Shown here in pieces: positions 1-54,856 of a stretch of DNA of 64,000 nt (position 1 is its first letter; every line of letters begins with the position of its first letter). This DNA comes from Trichobilharzia szidati. Lineage: Eukaryota > Platyhelminthes > Trematoda > Strigeidida > Schistosomatidae. The DNA lies in contig OX235279.1 of the NCBI GenBank assembly GCA_944472155.2, positions 122,566,110 to 122,630,109 on the forward strand, in the 5' to 3' direction. Under the pieces are notes generated by a model. It did no database searches. It saw only the letters and a list, made by a program, of their open reading frames with translations, and had not been told where the DNA came from. Made by a program: the position numbers and the translations under genes.

Positions 1-2
1 GT

Positions 3-152
3 TGCGTGTTCACGGGTGACATGGAGAACGGGATGCAGGCAGTCTTGAAGCTATTTGAAAGTGATGACAGAAAACCGATTACAGGAGAAATGCTGAAGCC
101 ATGTATACCACATGGAACTCAAGGAACAAACATTAGCAGTAATAACAGATAA
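3..152 (+). CDS. Open frame running in from the window edge; unidentified
   Basis: Frame 3 is open from the first bases to TAA at 150-152 (49 codons, including FTGDMENGMQAVLKLFESDD). It could be the last exon of an upstream gene or the tail of a repeat. No family is recognised and length alone is weak evidence. Confidence 0.2.
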   Translation, partial: CVFTGDMENGMQAVLKLFESDDRKPITGEMLKPCIPHGTQGTNISSNNR

Positions 153-3100
153 CTACAGTTGCGTTTTCCAAGTTATTGATATTAGGTTTTTCATTAGGTT
201 GAAGTAACCTTTCAAATAATTGAATAATTTTTTGTAGTGATTTATTAATCGCAGGTGACAGGAGATACCTATACTTGTTCACATTAGCCAAATAATAACC
301 AGGTAATACTTTGGTTTAGGTGAATTCTGGATTCAATTACAGACAAAAGCGAGCGTGTGAGAGTGTGGCTTGCGCTACTGGCAAGAATCTGTAAATAGTA
401 TAGGTAGCGAAGAGGAAAATGAATATCATTCTAAAGCAATATAAGAAGCATGATTGGAAGACAATAGAGGGGAAATAAGAATATTTTTCAAAATTGAGGT
501 TCCTATATAAGGTTTTTATATTTTGTCATCAATATACACTATTTTGCCAAATGAGTAAACTGCTGCCTAATACCACTGTGTTCTGCCGTTACAAAAGTAG
601 CTATGCAGAACATGGTATCACTGAATTATAATACAGTAACAATTATAAGAGTGTCATTTTGATAATTTCACTGGCTCAGCTAGTTAAAATCAAATCCTAC
701 AATTCTGACAGATAAGATAATTTTCTCTGTAGATGTAATACATGGTTACTTCTCACTTCGATAATTTGTAGCTTATTCCACAGATTTCAGCACCAATTAA
801 AAAGATATTTTGTTTACTACAGGATCTAAAATTGTTTATTTATTGTGGGCAATGATGAATGTTTTAATGTCACAGTATTTATCTTCCCCAGTTATCTTTA
901 TTGTAATTTGTATCAACTTTTTCCTCTACAAGTTATAAGAAATGTTAAATTTACTCATCTTTTTGCCTGGTTTGAACTTTCAATGAATAATTTATGACTC
1001 GTTAGAGGTAGATGAAATTACTCAGACTTATTTATCACAAAAGTTAAAATCAACACCTAATAACGCCTAAAAAAAATTTTATTGCATATTTGATGACGAC
1101 CACAGTAAGCAGATTCAATTGGAAGATGACTGTTTATGTATTAAAAGATTCAGCATATTGGACAACGTTTCTAATATGACAGAAATAAATTTATATCAGC
1201 ATGATATTTTTTATTAAATGCCTAGACCAATTTTTAAAATGGCTTAGCTTCTTTATGAAATAGTGATTGTATATCTTTCTTTAGTCTCACAAGCAATGAT
1301 TTTCAAAAAGTATGTGACTAACAACATAAATTGTCTAGACTTTTAGAAAAAGACAACTATCATTTATTTTTCATTGAGAAGTAGTTTTAACTTAAAAACA
1401 TTCAAATGTGAGACAAACGATCGAATGCATTTAGGGTGGAAAATGTTTAACACAAAACGAATTACTACTTGGGAACATATCAAAGTTAACTCCAGAGTTA
1501 ATCCTAGACGAGAAAATCTAGAGACCATTTGGTTACCAGTCGTACAATCTAATGTAATGATAATAACAGCTTTAATTTCTGAACAATGAAACTCATCAGA
1601 CGAGCTGTTCATATGCCGACACCTCTTCAGTTGTACTGACTCATTTGAATTTTATCGACTTCTCTGTTATTTAAAAACTGTGTAACTCAGAACAGTTAGA
1701 TGTAATTCTGTTGCCAATATCACCATTTAACATCATTATCATGTATATTTGAATTCTTTCAAATTACTCAAAGAAGACAAATTTCTAATGTGTTGATTTA
1801 TAAAAATGTTAACTAAAACAGACAACAAAACAATATTAAATAAGTGAATATCAACGTGCTGTCATTGTCCTCTTAATAATTTACTGCATGTCACGGTTTA
1901 AGAAATACTTCATATCCGGTTTTAATGTCTTTCACCAATGTAATGTCAATGATTAGAGGTAATCAATTTCCAGTCTATGTAATATGAACACAAAATACTT
2001 CTCCAGTAGGTCATTATCACTAAGAGATTATTCAAACGGTGCGTTCAGTATATTTGATAGCGTGTGGCAGAAATGTTTATCTTATTCATCATCTGAAACA
2101 AAAAATACTACCACAACTTGTCACTGATTGCTTGGATATCTAGGTAAAAATATTCTCTGACCTTCCCTTTTAAAGAGTGCATTTATCACCATTCTGACCA
2201 ACATCTTTGGCGTGAATTTAATACTCCTTAAAAAGTAATGACTACTTTTGGAGACGCGACATTTATTTCCTCCAAAGATGTTCGGTATTTTAGCATTATC
2301 TCTTGAAATGAATCTGGAGTACTGCAATGCAAATGATCTATCTGCTAATTCGCAAAACCGTCCAATGTTTTGTTGAGTAACAGGTGAAGCACAAATATTC
2401 TCAATGTTGGATGCAGTTACCAACATTCTCAAACTTAGGGTTAATAAAGACTTCTATCAATTTCTAACATAAGGCATTGTAAGTTGAGTCACCAAGATCA
2501 CTTATTAGGCTGTAACTTAATCAACAAAATTCAGTCGGTCTATTGAAGATGAAATGGAAACATTCTTGCTAGTTTGTTTTGTGTGCAATTACATTAACCC
2601 AGAGTACATTTCGACAGCTTAGAAAGGTTTCGAATCGTTTTAAAAGTGTGAAATTAATCACTATGAATTTCATACATTTACTTCTGCTTTGTTTAGATTG
2701 AACATTCTATTGTGTAGTAAGATGTAAGAAAACGTGTTACTAAAAACAAAACATTTTTAGCTGTACTTCTGATACTTAAAGTGTAGTTTATAGCCATAAA
2801 TTCAATTCCTGAAGGGTGATTTTTCCCTAAAAATCTATCCTTGACAGAAAGTCTATGTATTTCTTTTTTGCCATTAACACCAACACTTAACCCTAAAAGT
2901 AACCCCTAAGCCCAAGGCTTTTTATGTAAAGGATACTGAAAATTGATTTCCAAGCATTTTGTCCTAGAAGAACATATTTTTTCAGCCAGCCATTTTGATT
3001 GCCTTCTTCGCTTCATTCAAATGATTGAGGTCAGAAAGTATTAATCTAATATGGGTCAAAAAGTGGCGATTGATTCATCAGGGTTTTTCTCCACTATCGT

Positions 3101-6100
3101 TGCATCAGTCTTATTCATCACAGTAGAAGGCGAATTCTGTATTGTTATCATTATTATTATTTCTAATCAATTCTATTAAATTTTTACTCTTTTAGGTCAT
3201 AAATCATGCTGAGCAGAAAAAATAAATTAAGCTAATGATAACCAGTTTATCTCACAGTTAAATCACTGTTTATTTATTCAGGAACTTATTTCTTGCTTAC
3301 CTCATAAACCGTGATTAGGTGGATTGTAATACTTTCTTCGTAATAAAGTGTTTCTATATATCTAAGTGAGTAAAAGATGTGCACCACTAATATATACATA
3401 TTATATATATATATATCGAAATTTAGCTCAAGATATTTTAAACTGTGTGAAGGGAAAATTGTGTCAGTTCGTTTTTGTGGAGCCAGTGAAACTAATCTTC
3501 CTAAAGTTATTTCATTTAATCGGAAGTTTTATGCTGTAAAATATAAATACATTCCTCTGAACGAACTGTTTCAGTGATTTCAAAAATGAGGTCAACTGAA
3601 AATCCTTTCATACTTAGGCGAATAGTAACAAGACAGTTGTGTAAGTGTCAGTATTAAGGACGAGATACATGACATTAGTTACACCCTAGTAACCAGCCAG
3701 TGTGTTCTCCTGTAAATCACAACCAGAACGTCTGTGAATGAGGCATAGGTTGATGTAAGTTACAATCTCAAACGGGACGTCAGTTCCATCGAAACCTACT
3801 TCTAGGGCTTCCTGAAGATTGTCTCCAATCATCTAATGTCAGCCTAAAGGTAAGATAAATTTAGTTCGCAAAATCTCCCGTGAAGATTATCCACAACACT
3901 ATGTTTGCTAGCCTAGTCGCCGGTCTGCCCAATAGACCCTCTAACCAACAGGAGGTATACACGGTGTTTCACTTTTGACCTCTAGCCAAGTAGATATTTA
4001 GAAGTATATTGACTGAAGAAATATTGTTATTTCATATAAGTCTGTTGTTATCTTATAACGTGCAAACAACAGATGACCACTACAGGTCAACTGTATTTCA
4101 TGACCTAATATTGTTGAGCATGAGCTTACACAGGCCAATAACGACTGCTTTGAAAGTGGAATAACTTTCTAAAAGTAAATACAAACCATTAACCTGTTAA
4201 AAGTTCACTCCAGTTGGTTCAATATTAACATGGCAGGAACATCTCACACAAAAGAATATCTCCAGACTTTTGAATCAATGTGGCTAAGTCTACTGAAGCA
4301 TAAAAAACACAAGATTAGTATTAGTCTAAATTTTAATAAACTTTCCAACAAGATTGTTTTAGTCTAAAAAACGTTACTGATGCTACAAAATACAAAAAGA
4401 GATTTCGTGTTTCCAGCTTTCCTCCTTTGACTAAAATACATTTACAGTTTTCCTTAGGGAAGACATTAATAGCATTTCATGAATGGTCATCATCTTTTGT
4501 CGTCACCATCAGCAGATAGATGTTTCTTTTGTCTACTTTTCCCATATCTATTAATTCATTTAGTTGTTCATGTGCGTATATGCGTAATCATATATTTCAT
4601 TTATATATGTGTACTTAACGCCAGATGTTACGTATTTGTCATCAAGCTGTTCATCCCACTATGCCTGAAATATCCCTACAAGACAAGCTAATTCCTATCA
4701 CGTGTATACAAAACTTCATCACGCACAAAATGATATTTCTTCTAAGTTGCGGAGAAAATAGACAAAAACCTTACTATTACCAACCCGTTCACAGACACCA
4801 CCCTATGAAGAAAAATATAAACTAGGCCATTTTTTAATCCCAATAAAGCAGAATAAACAGTCACTTCACGCGCAGTTAAAATACCACTGTCAGTCTGTTT
4901 GTCTCACAATCACAATCTGATTGGTAGATTGACGTAATATGGCTTCGGATGAATTTCGACCAGTTTATGATCGATTAGGCAATGGATAGGTATTTGTGGA
5001 AAATATGTCGATTGTTTTGACCACGTTCAGTTTTCGTTTGACGCAGAGTAACTTATGAATATTAATAACACTTTTGAAAAGGGAAGAATAAGATTACTGC
5101 AATGGATATTAGAACTCCTGTAGAACGTGATACTCCAAGTTCAAAATATCATTACGCTACGATAAAAAATAAATGTAAGTATCAGAAATATGTATTTTAT
5201 CGATATGAATTTGTTGGAATGAATATTTGTTTTGCTTTTTTTCTTCTGTCAGACACAGTAGTAATCTGAATTAAAAGGAAATTAGGATTTCAGCGTGTTT
5301 TCAGTGGATAGCCAAATGATTAGGCTACTAGGGTTAAGTGGTAAACAGTATTTGACTTAGCGGGTGTAAGTGAGTTGGCCAACACAGAGCATTGCTATTG
5401 ATTAGATTATGCATCAGGCTTAGTTGGCCAAGTTAATAATAGTTAACTGACATTTGGACTGTTAATCATGACTATGCTGTCAGAAAGTAATCGAACTTAA
5501 AATTCTTTATTAGTGTCAGGAGTGGAAAACTCAGGTCTATCACCTACGGAAAATTCAGCTGGATAAAGTTTTCCTTTCAAGTACAACTTACACCACCGTC
5601 TTATCACTGTGTCAATTTAATTTAATAAGCATATCTAAATATATGGTGACAGGAGCCCTCAGATAATGTACAATTAACTTTAAATAAAGGTATATTTTAT
5701 GATTATAAGTTAATATTGCATGAAAACTGAATAGTCAGTGGACTTCCATAATCAATTCAAGTTGGAAAATTTCAGTAGGAAGGTTTGAGGCAATGTGAGT
5801 TACTTCAGAGTCATAGACACTCATTTCTTTTGAATACCAACAAGCATGAAACGTACCTTTTCTCGTTTTCCTATCTACTGAAGTAATGTACGGAAATGAA
5901 CAGAAGAGTTTTTCTTTAAAAAGAACCTAAGTCACAGTCAGCTGAAGCAGAAAAGTATCTAATATAGTCGGTGATGACTGGGGCTGAAGTTAAAATCTGG
6001 GCCACTGAAGGCGTCGAACCAGCGGCCCCCGAACTGCTAGTCAGGAGTTCTACTATCTGAGATAGAAGATGCAACTACTAACCATATGATAACTTCACTG

Positions 6101-8306
6101 CAGTCACTGGATGTAACGCCAAGATATTAATTTTTCAAAGAAATTCGGTAGTTTAGTGTTTCAGACTTCACTTTTAAGTGTAGATAGATTTCACATATTC
6201 ATTACTGTGATCCAAGTGGCAAATGCAGTTTTTATTTCAATAGACATAGTAGGACATCATTATTCCTTACTTAAACATTTCAAATTGCAATCAGTCAGTG
6301 CAACAGTGGATAAATGTGGTTGAAAATTAGAACTCAATTTATGTAGATTTTCTATAGAAGGAGTTTTTTGACACATCGTTCAGAAGTTCCATATGGAGAA
6401 TGATAGAACTCTTGCTGCCTGTATTATTTTTCATGCCATATATGCTACATGGAAACGTTCTTCAGGTAAACACGTCGAGAATTTAAGCTGTCAGATTATC
6501 GAAAAATAAAGTTTGTTCAGTCATCAGATCTATAATCGACCTTATCTGTCTTAGCACTGGATGTGTAATTTTTGTTTTTTGTTTCTCAATTGCATTATTT
6601 TCTCCCCTTACACCCCTATTAAATAACTGTTGAACTAATCTGACATGTAATACAACACACTGACATTCTGTTGAAATTATTGCTACATGAATAGTAATAA
6701 TAATAATAATAGAAGACAAGCTAAATGTTCAGTGTACATCTGAAAAGCATCCTTTTCTGGGAGATGATTTCCAGATTGAAGCACATGTGAGTTACCGAAT
6801 TACTAAGTCGAAGTTTTCTACTTATAATGTAGTGGTTTCGGGTGTCACCCAACCAAATGGGTTTTCGAGTCACTGAAATTCATACTCCAATGTTTCCAGC
6901 GTGACGCTTAATGAAAAAGGAATTTGGGTGAACTTCTATAGGATATATTGAAATTTATTGTGGGGACGTGGCGGGTATTTATTTTTTTCATTTTTTTGAG
7001 CTTATTTCTAACATTTAATTAGTAAGTTTACGTAATGAAAATTTACCGTAACTTATACTTAGCATGAAATTTCTAAAAGACCTATTCTTTGGAGATTATC
7101 ATTCTTTGGTTAGATAAGTCAATGATGTCGTGACAGTCACTGTAAAATTGACAAGTGCGGTGAGGAGGTTTTTTTTACTATTGTCGCTCAATAGATAGTT
7201 TTTGTATAAAATACAACAGTTTTGCGTTTTTCTAAGCTGTAGGATTTACTCAGTCTTTGAGAAGTAGTTTATGATTCCAGCTAAATTAAAATAATTCAAG
7301 CTGCCTGTGAAAATATCACCTGATGCTACCTCCATCCAAGTCAATCGACTTGATTTGATGAATAAATTGACTTCGTTTTCTGACTGACCAGTAGAACAGT
7401 AAGTATTAGTAGTAATTTCAAGCATAACTTACATATTATTCTGGAGAATCATTTGAATTGTTTTTCATTGTGAATGGTGGCGAGTGTTATTTTAGCCAAC
7501 AAGTGTTTTGAATAATTTGTGATACTTTCTCATGTCCCTTATTTCGTGTTAGCTTCACATGCTTGTGTTTATTTGATTACTGGTTTTTTGGAAGTGAATA
7601 ATGAGTAAATGTATCTGTCTTCCTACTAACAGTTGTGAAATGTCTTTATAATAATTCAGAGTTAAATTTGGTTAGGAAATATTTTGAAGGCGATTTCATG
7701 CTGCTAGTCAGTAGTATTTTATTTAGTTACCAGTCTGTTTGAAACATCTGTACCCTTAATTATGCACAGTTTAGGGATGGTAAGCGTCTATACATAGTTA
7801 GACTGCCAGGGTGACTGTAGTACTTATGCAACATAAATGAAGTAAGTTGTAAGGAGTTTTGATTAAGTGAGGCTTGCTCTGAAAGATCTTAAATTTTTGA
7901 TTCTTGTTTGGGGAACAGTTGAAATTAGTGGCTGAAGAATTTAAGCGAGAATGAGAATTTCCTCTTCATACTGTGCATCCATAAAATGTTTTATTCAGTT
8001 AGTGTATGTGCATTTAATTACTCAACTTATTTCACGAAGGTGCGTCAAAAAAGTTTTGTTTTACAAATACAAACAGCTTTTTATTACTCTCACCTTAAAA
8101 GTAGTAATTCACTAATTAATTTGAAACATGGGCATTCACTTCGGACATTAGAAGAGTATCTATTTTTATTACAATTTTCAGTATAATATTTATCCATTAA
8201 GCGTTAAGCTGGTGAATCCAGGTTACTATCACGATGGCAAATTTATGATGTCTCAGTTTCATAGAAACCAACGTTTAAATTTGTACTAAAAGACTTTTAA
8301 CTTCAC
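153..8306. other. AT-rich stretch without a recognised gene
   Basis: Long AT-rich DNA with short chance ORFs. I see only an AT microsatellite at 3394-3416 and a possible decayed tRNA-like repeat near 5985-6085 on the minus strand, with a B-box-like GGTTCGACGCC. An unexplained 103-codon ORF at 2121-2432 is treated under findings. Confidence 0.5.
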
Positions 8307-8500
8307 CTGATCGGGTCCCAGTGGCTGAGTTTGCCATGTAACCGGAAGGCCCTGGGTTCGAACTCCAGTGGGTGCGTACTGCCGATGATTCCCATACTAG
8401 GATGAAATAGCTGTCCAGTACTTCCTGATTTTCAATGGTTCTCTAACTGATATCAGTCCGTATTCAGACTCGTAAAAACAAATCTATTCCTTGCAAGCCA
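8307..8500 (+). mobile_element. SM-alpha-like SINE with hammerhead motif, copy 1
   Basis: A tRNA-like promoter head (A-box region near GTGGCTGAGTTTG, B box GGGTTCGAACTCC at 8354-8366) is followed at once by a hammerhead motif and a tail. This order is that of the schistosome SM-alpha retroposon family. The tail runs into the 3' end of the adjacent PLE. The element is non-coding and presumably moved by a LINE in trans. Confidence 0.7.
8376..8421 (+). ncRNA. Hammerhead ribozyme motif, one core change (copy 1)
   Basis: Stem I GTACTG/CAGTAC is perfect. The core reads CCGATGA instead of CTGANGA, so U4 is changed. Stem II has TCC/GGA pairs, GAAA is intact, the short stem III ATA/TGT pairs, and the cleavage triplet GTC is present. 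The U4 change predicts loss of activity. Confidence 0.65.
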
Positions 8501-8523
8501 ACTCTTGGCAATATTTAAATAGG

Positions 8524-8877
8524 TCAAGTAGTCCATGGTAGGCGAAGGTTGAAGTCTGTGGTTTTTCGTACACCTAGTTTAGGATGTATGTGATTAATCG
8601 AAAGTGCTTCCATCACCTTTGAATTAGAGTTATGTGATGAAATAATTGTGAAGCAGTTATTGATATTGATTTTGTGACCTGACATTATTAAGTGCTTTGC
8701 AGTGGATGATGATGGTTTTCTATTCAGATCAATTGCATTGGGAATTTCTCTGTGTCTTAATAACCATTTTGGAACATGTTCTTTTCGTCGACACTGGAAC
8801 ATTCTATTGATTCTACCTATATATGTGTCACCGTGACTGCAGGTGAACTTGCAGATACAGTTTGAAGTAGAGTCCAC
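8524..8877 (-). pseudogene. PLE-1 GIY-YIG endonuclease domain
   Basis: Uninterrupted 117-codon frame. It retains TYIG, an Arg ten residues on, the EH pair before PKWL, and the AKHL..GH segment typical of Penelope endonucleases, and ends LRLPWTT. This is the best-preserved endonuclease of the PLEs in the window. Confidence 0.8.
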
Positions 8878-9240
8878 GGAATTTTTTGCTTAAGTCGTAG
8901 GTACAGGGATCGAAAATGTTCGAGATGTGAGGGAAAGAGACGCGGCGTAGAATGTGCGCTTGATGGCTGACCGAAGTCTTTGAGCTGTCAACTGCATAAT
9001 TTGATTGCGCTTGATTGATAGGTTAATAAAGATAGCTTTCTTTGGTACAGAAGCTGACTTTTCAAGATGTGGTCTATCCTTACTGTGACAATTGATAAAG
9101 TTTTCCGGATAACCATTAGTTAATAAAACTAAATGTATGTGTCAAAGCTCATCCATCAATGTGTTACTCATACGTATTTTGCGGGCACTTTAAAACAAAC
9201 ATTTCACTAAGGAACGTTTATACTGGATAGGAACAAAACT

Positions 9241-9561
9241 TTAGAAATGAAGAAATTGTCCACTCCATGTCTGTTTACGAAATATAGATCGCTTAATCGT
9301 TCCATCATATCTCCTGGTTATTGTAATATCCAGGATATTGAGCTTGTTATTCGATTCGAGTTCGGAAGACACTCGGATATTTGGATGAATATGATTAAGT
9401 AGAGTAATAAGGTTTTCAATAGATTTACTATTATTACCAATAATGAGTGTATCATCTACATAACGTTTACATAGCATAAATTCTCCAAGCATACCTTGCA
9501 TTTGTTTCTCCAATTTCGACATGAATATATCTGCTATCAGGGGCCCAAGAGGCCTGCCCAT
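9241..9561 (-). pseudogene. PLE-1 reverse transcriptase palm segment
   Basis: Contains MGRPLGPLIADIFMSKLE and RYVDDTLIIG, the RT motifs B and C of Penelope elements, then LNILDITITRRYDG. Separated from the upstream RT part (9736-10161) by a frame break at about 9560-9735. Confidence 0.8.
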
Positions 9562-9735
9562 CGCAACACCATCGATTTGTTTGTATGCCTTTTCTTGGAA
9601 GGTGAATCTGATATTTTCTGTACATATTAAAATGATGTCTCTGTTGTAAGTGACAGGAATAGGTAAGTTTATCCCATTTCTTGTGATGTGATCGCAAATA
9701 AAATCAACAGTTTCATGAAGAGTAACATTGGTGAA

Positions 9736-10161
9736 TTAGGATTCTATGCCTGTTGAGCAAATAACCTTTTGCTCAATGTTCAAGGTATTTAGCATATCGG
9801 TCAGATCAAATGAACGTTTTGCAGAATGATTTGACAATGAGTGTCTTATAGGCGTAAGGACCTCTGTAATCCATTTTGCGATTTCATGATATGGAGAATT
9901 CGACATATCTAAGATGGGTGTCAGTGGGTTCCCAGTTATGTGGATCTTTGGAAGGCCATGCAGTCGGGTAGTATGTGATCCAATAGCTTTAAGTTGTTTA
10001 TAAAGTTTTTCGTTTATAAAACCATGCATCAGTAAAATCTGAAGTTGCCGACATATCTGCTTTTTCACAAGCAGCACATTATCAGCAGTATTTTCAACCA
10101 GAAATTTGGACTGATCTTTGAGGATTTCATTCATTTTATTTTGATAGTTAGATTTATTCAT
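9736..10161 (-). pseudogene. PLE-1 reverse transcriptase N-terminal segment
   Basis: Contains TTRLHGLPKIHITGNPLTPI and SPYHEIAKWITEVL, matching RT motifs 1 and 2 of Penelope elements. The frame extends upstream of its first Met as ILKPDIRDGVVI, a typical pre-RT segment. Confidence 0.8.
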
Positions 10162-10980
10162 GATGACAACGCCATCTCTTATATCAGGTTTAAGGATAAT
10201 AGGATTATCTTTTTCGATTAATTCCTTAAGTGAGGCGTGGTGTCCTTTGATAAACCATTTTTCTGGTGTATTCTGGCATTTAGAAATTGGTGAGGAATGC
10301 CCACCGGTTTAACTTTAAACCAGTCCAGGTTATCTTTACTAGGGGGAGTTAAATCAGAGATTTGAACATAGAGGTTTACATACTGTGATTAGACTTCCAT
10401 TTCGTTTATTTTTATAGGGATAGTTTTGTATTTCAAATCGTACTATAATGCTTCCAACTGTAGTTGGAATAGAGAGCAAGTAGATAGTTTAATAATTATG
10501 TGCAAATCTTGAGGAAATTCCAAAATATGATTCGTGTCTTTCAAAGATTTTGTTAACTTTTGTTCCGTGGAACTTTTTTTTACCATATCATTGAATTTAA
10601 TTCGACATTTTAAAGATAAATTATCCATAACGGGAATTCGTCTTTGGTGTGTTTCGATAAATTTCGAAAGTTTATCATTAATTTCATCAATTTCTAATTA
10701 AGCAGTATGCTGAAGGTTAGAGAGTGAAGATTTCAACTTACTCCAACGTAGTGATTTGTAGAACGATATAGGATAATGTTTATTTTGTGTGCAGTTGTAA
10801 TAAAACCTTAATCGTTCACACTGAATGACAATTTTACATCTCAGATTTAGAAGACCGTTCAGAATTCTTATAGTGTTTTTAGGGAGCCTTCGTTTGAGGA
10901 AATTAAAACAATTAGTCCATTTGATAAATTTGAATAAGGCATTCTGAAGACAAATTTCGCAAGGTGAAATCATTTTGTAG

Positions 10981-11669
10981 TTTCTTTACAACCGTTTTAC
11001 AACTTACATGGTTCACAATAATAAAATAAAAGGCATGACAATTACTTAGTTATATAAAAGAAAAGTATATATGTGTTTAGAAATTTAAGTGATTATCTGA
11101 AGAAAGCAGTGAAGAACAAACACTTTGGCAAATTAACCAGCACCATCCTTCGTGGCTTGAAAAAGTCAGACCAGACCAATGAGGAAGTCAATTTTGTCTC
11201 AGTTCATGGATAACAGTCACCAAGTGAATAGAAGAAGAGAATATTGATGATATTAAAAGATTCTGAGGAGGTTTCCATCATTAATGAGAATAAGCTGAAA
11301 TTCGTTATAGTTGGGACAGCTGTTTCTTTTCAGTATGACTTTAATTGTCAGTGCTTGCCTCGGTGACAGTGAAGAGTGAAAAGTGAGTATCTCTTTGTGG
11401 ACTGAGCTATTCTCCAATAGATCAAAAATTGGCTAAATGGAACATTTTCATTAATTGAAATAATAAGAAACTCAGAGTTATGTCTTTTATGATAAAATTA
11501 TCTCTAAAATAAATTATAAATTTCATTTGATCCGGCGACTGTTTCACCGAACCTGATGGTTTTATTTGCTTAATTTTTTTCTTATTTTCGCCTTTCAGAA
11601 TCATTGAGTGATTAATCACAGTCATTCAGGTGGAAAATTGATTCTCAATTAAATAACCCTGTTTATATT
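10981..11669. other. Between PLE-1 and the iGluR start; nothing recognised
   Basis: AT-rich sequence. It presumably includes the iGluR promoter and any 5' non-coding exon, but no element can be defended. Confidence 0.4.
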
Positions 11670-11687
11670 CACACACACACACACACA
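11670..11687 (+). repeat. (CA)n microsatellite just upstream of the iGluR start codon
   Basis: About nine CA units ending 19 bases before the ATG, within the likely 5' UTR or proximal promoter. No TATA box or other promoter element could be supported. Confidence 0.8.
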
Positions 11688-11706
11688 AACACCAACACAA
11701 GCTATT

Positions 11707-54717
<43,011 letters not shown>

Positions 54718-54850
54718 ATTCAGAGATGAATATATTTTAACCGAGTTAAACAGTTCGTAACAACGTATCAACTGACACATATATTTCATATTCACTGAGA
54801 AACAGCAAATAACCAAAAATAATCCAATTCTTTACCTCACAAGTCATAAT

Positions 54851-54856
54851 AATAAA
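54851..54856 (+). promoter_or_regulatory. Candidate polyadenylation signal AATAAA
   Basis: First AATAAA after the iGluR stop, 134 bases downstream. The surrounding sequence is AT-rich, so chance occurrence is easy and other hexamers are possible. Confidence 0.3.

Larger units (their letters stand above)
8524..10973 (-). mobile_element. Penelope-like retroelement PLE-1, decayed, RT plus GIY-YIG endonuclease
   Basis: The minus strand encodes, in order: an N-terminal region (10973-10443); RT segments with HGLPKIHI (10161-9736), GRPLGPLIADIFM and CKRYVDDTL (9561-9241; YVDD catalytic box); then TNGYPENF and RLRSAIKRTFYAA; and a GIY-YIG endonuclease (8877-8524) with TYIGRINR, EHVPKWL and SSSTAKHLIMSGH. 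It is broken by frameshifts and stops, for example an in-frame TAA near 8890, so it is not autonomous. PLEs have this RT plus GIY-YIG layout and are known in schistosomes. Terminal repeats were not recognised here. Confidence 0.85.

Noticed and set aside
9467..9697. Minus-strand 76-codon ORF overlapping the PLE-1 RT
   Set aside because: It is another frame of the RT region. The family motifs are in the neighbouring frame, so only a short frame-broken piece could be real.
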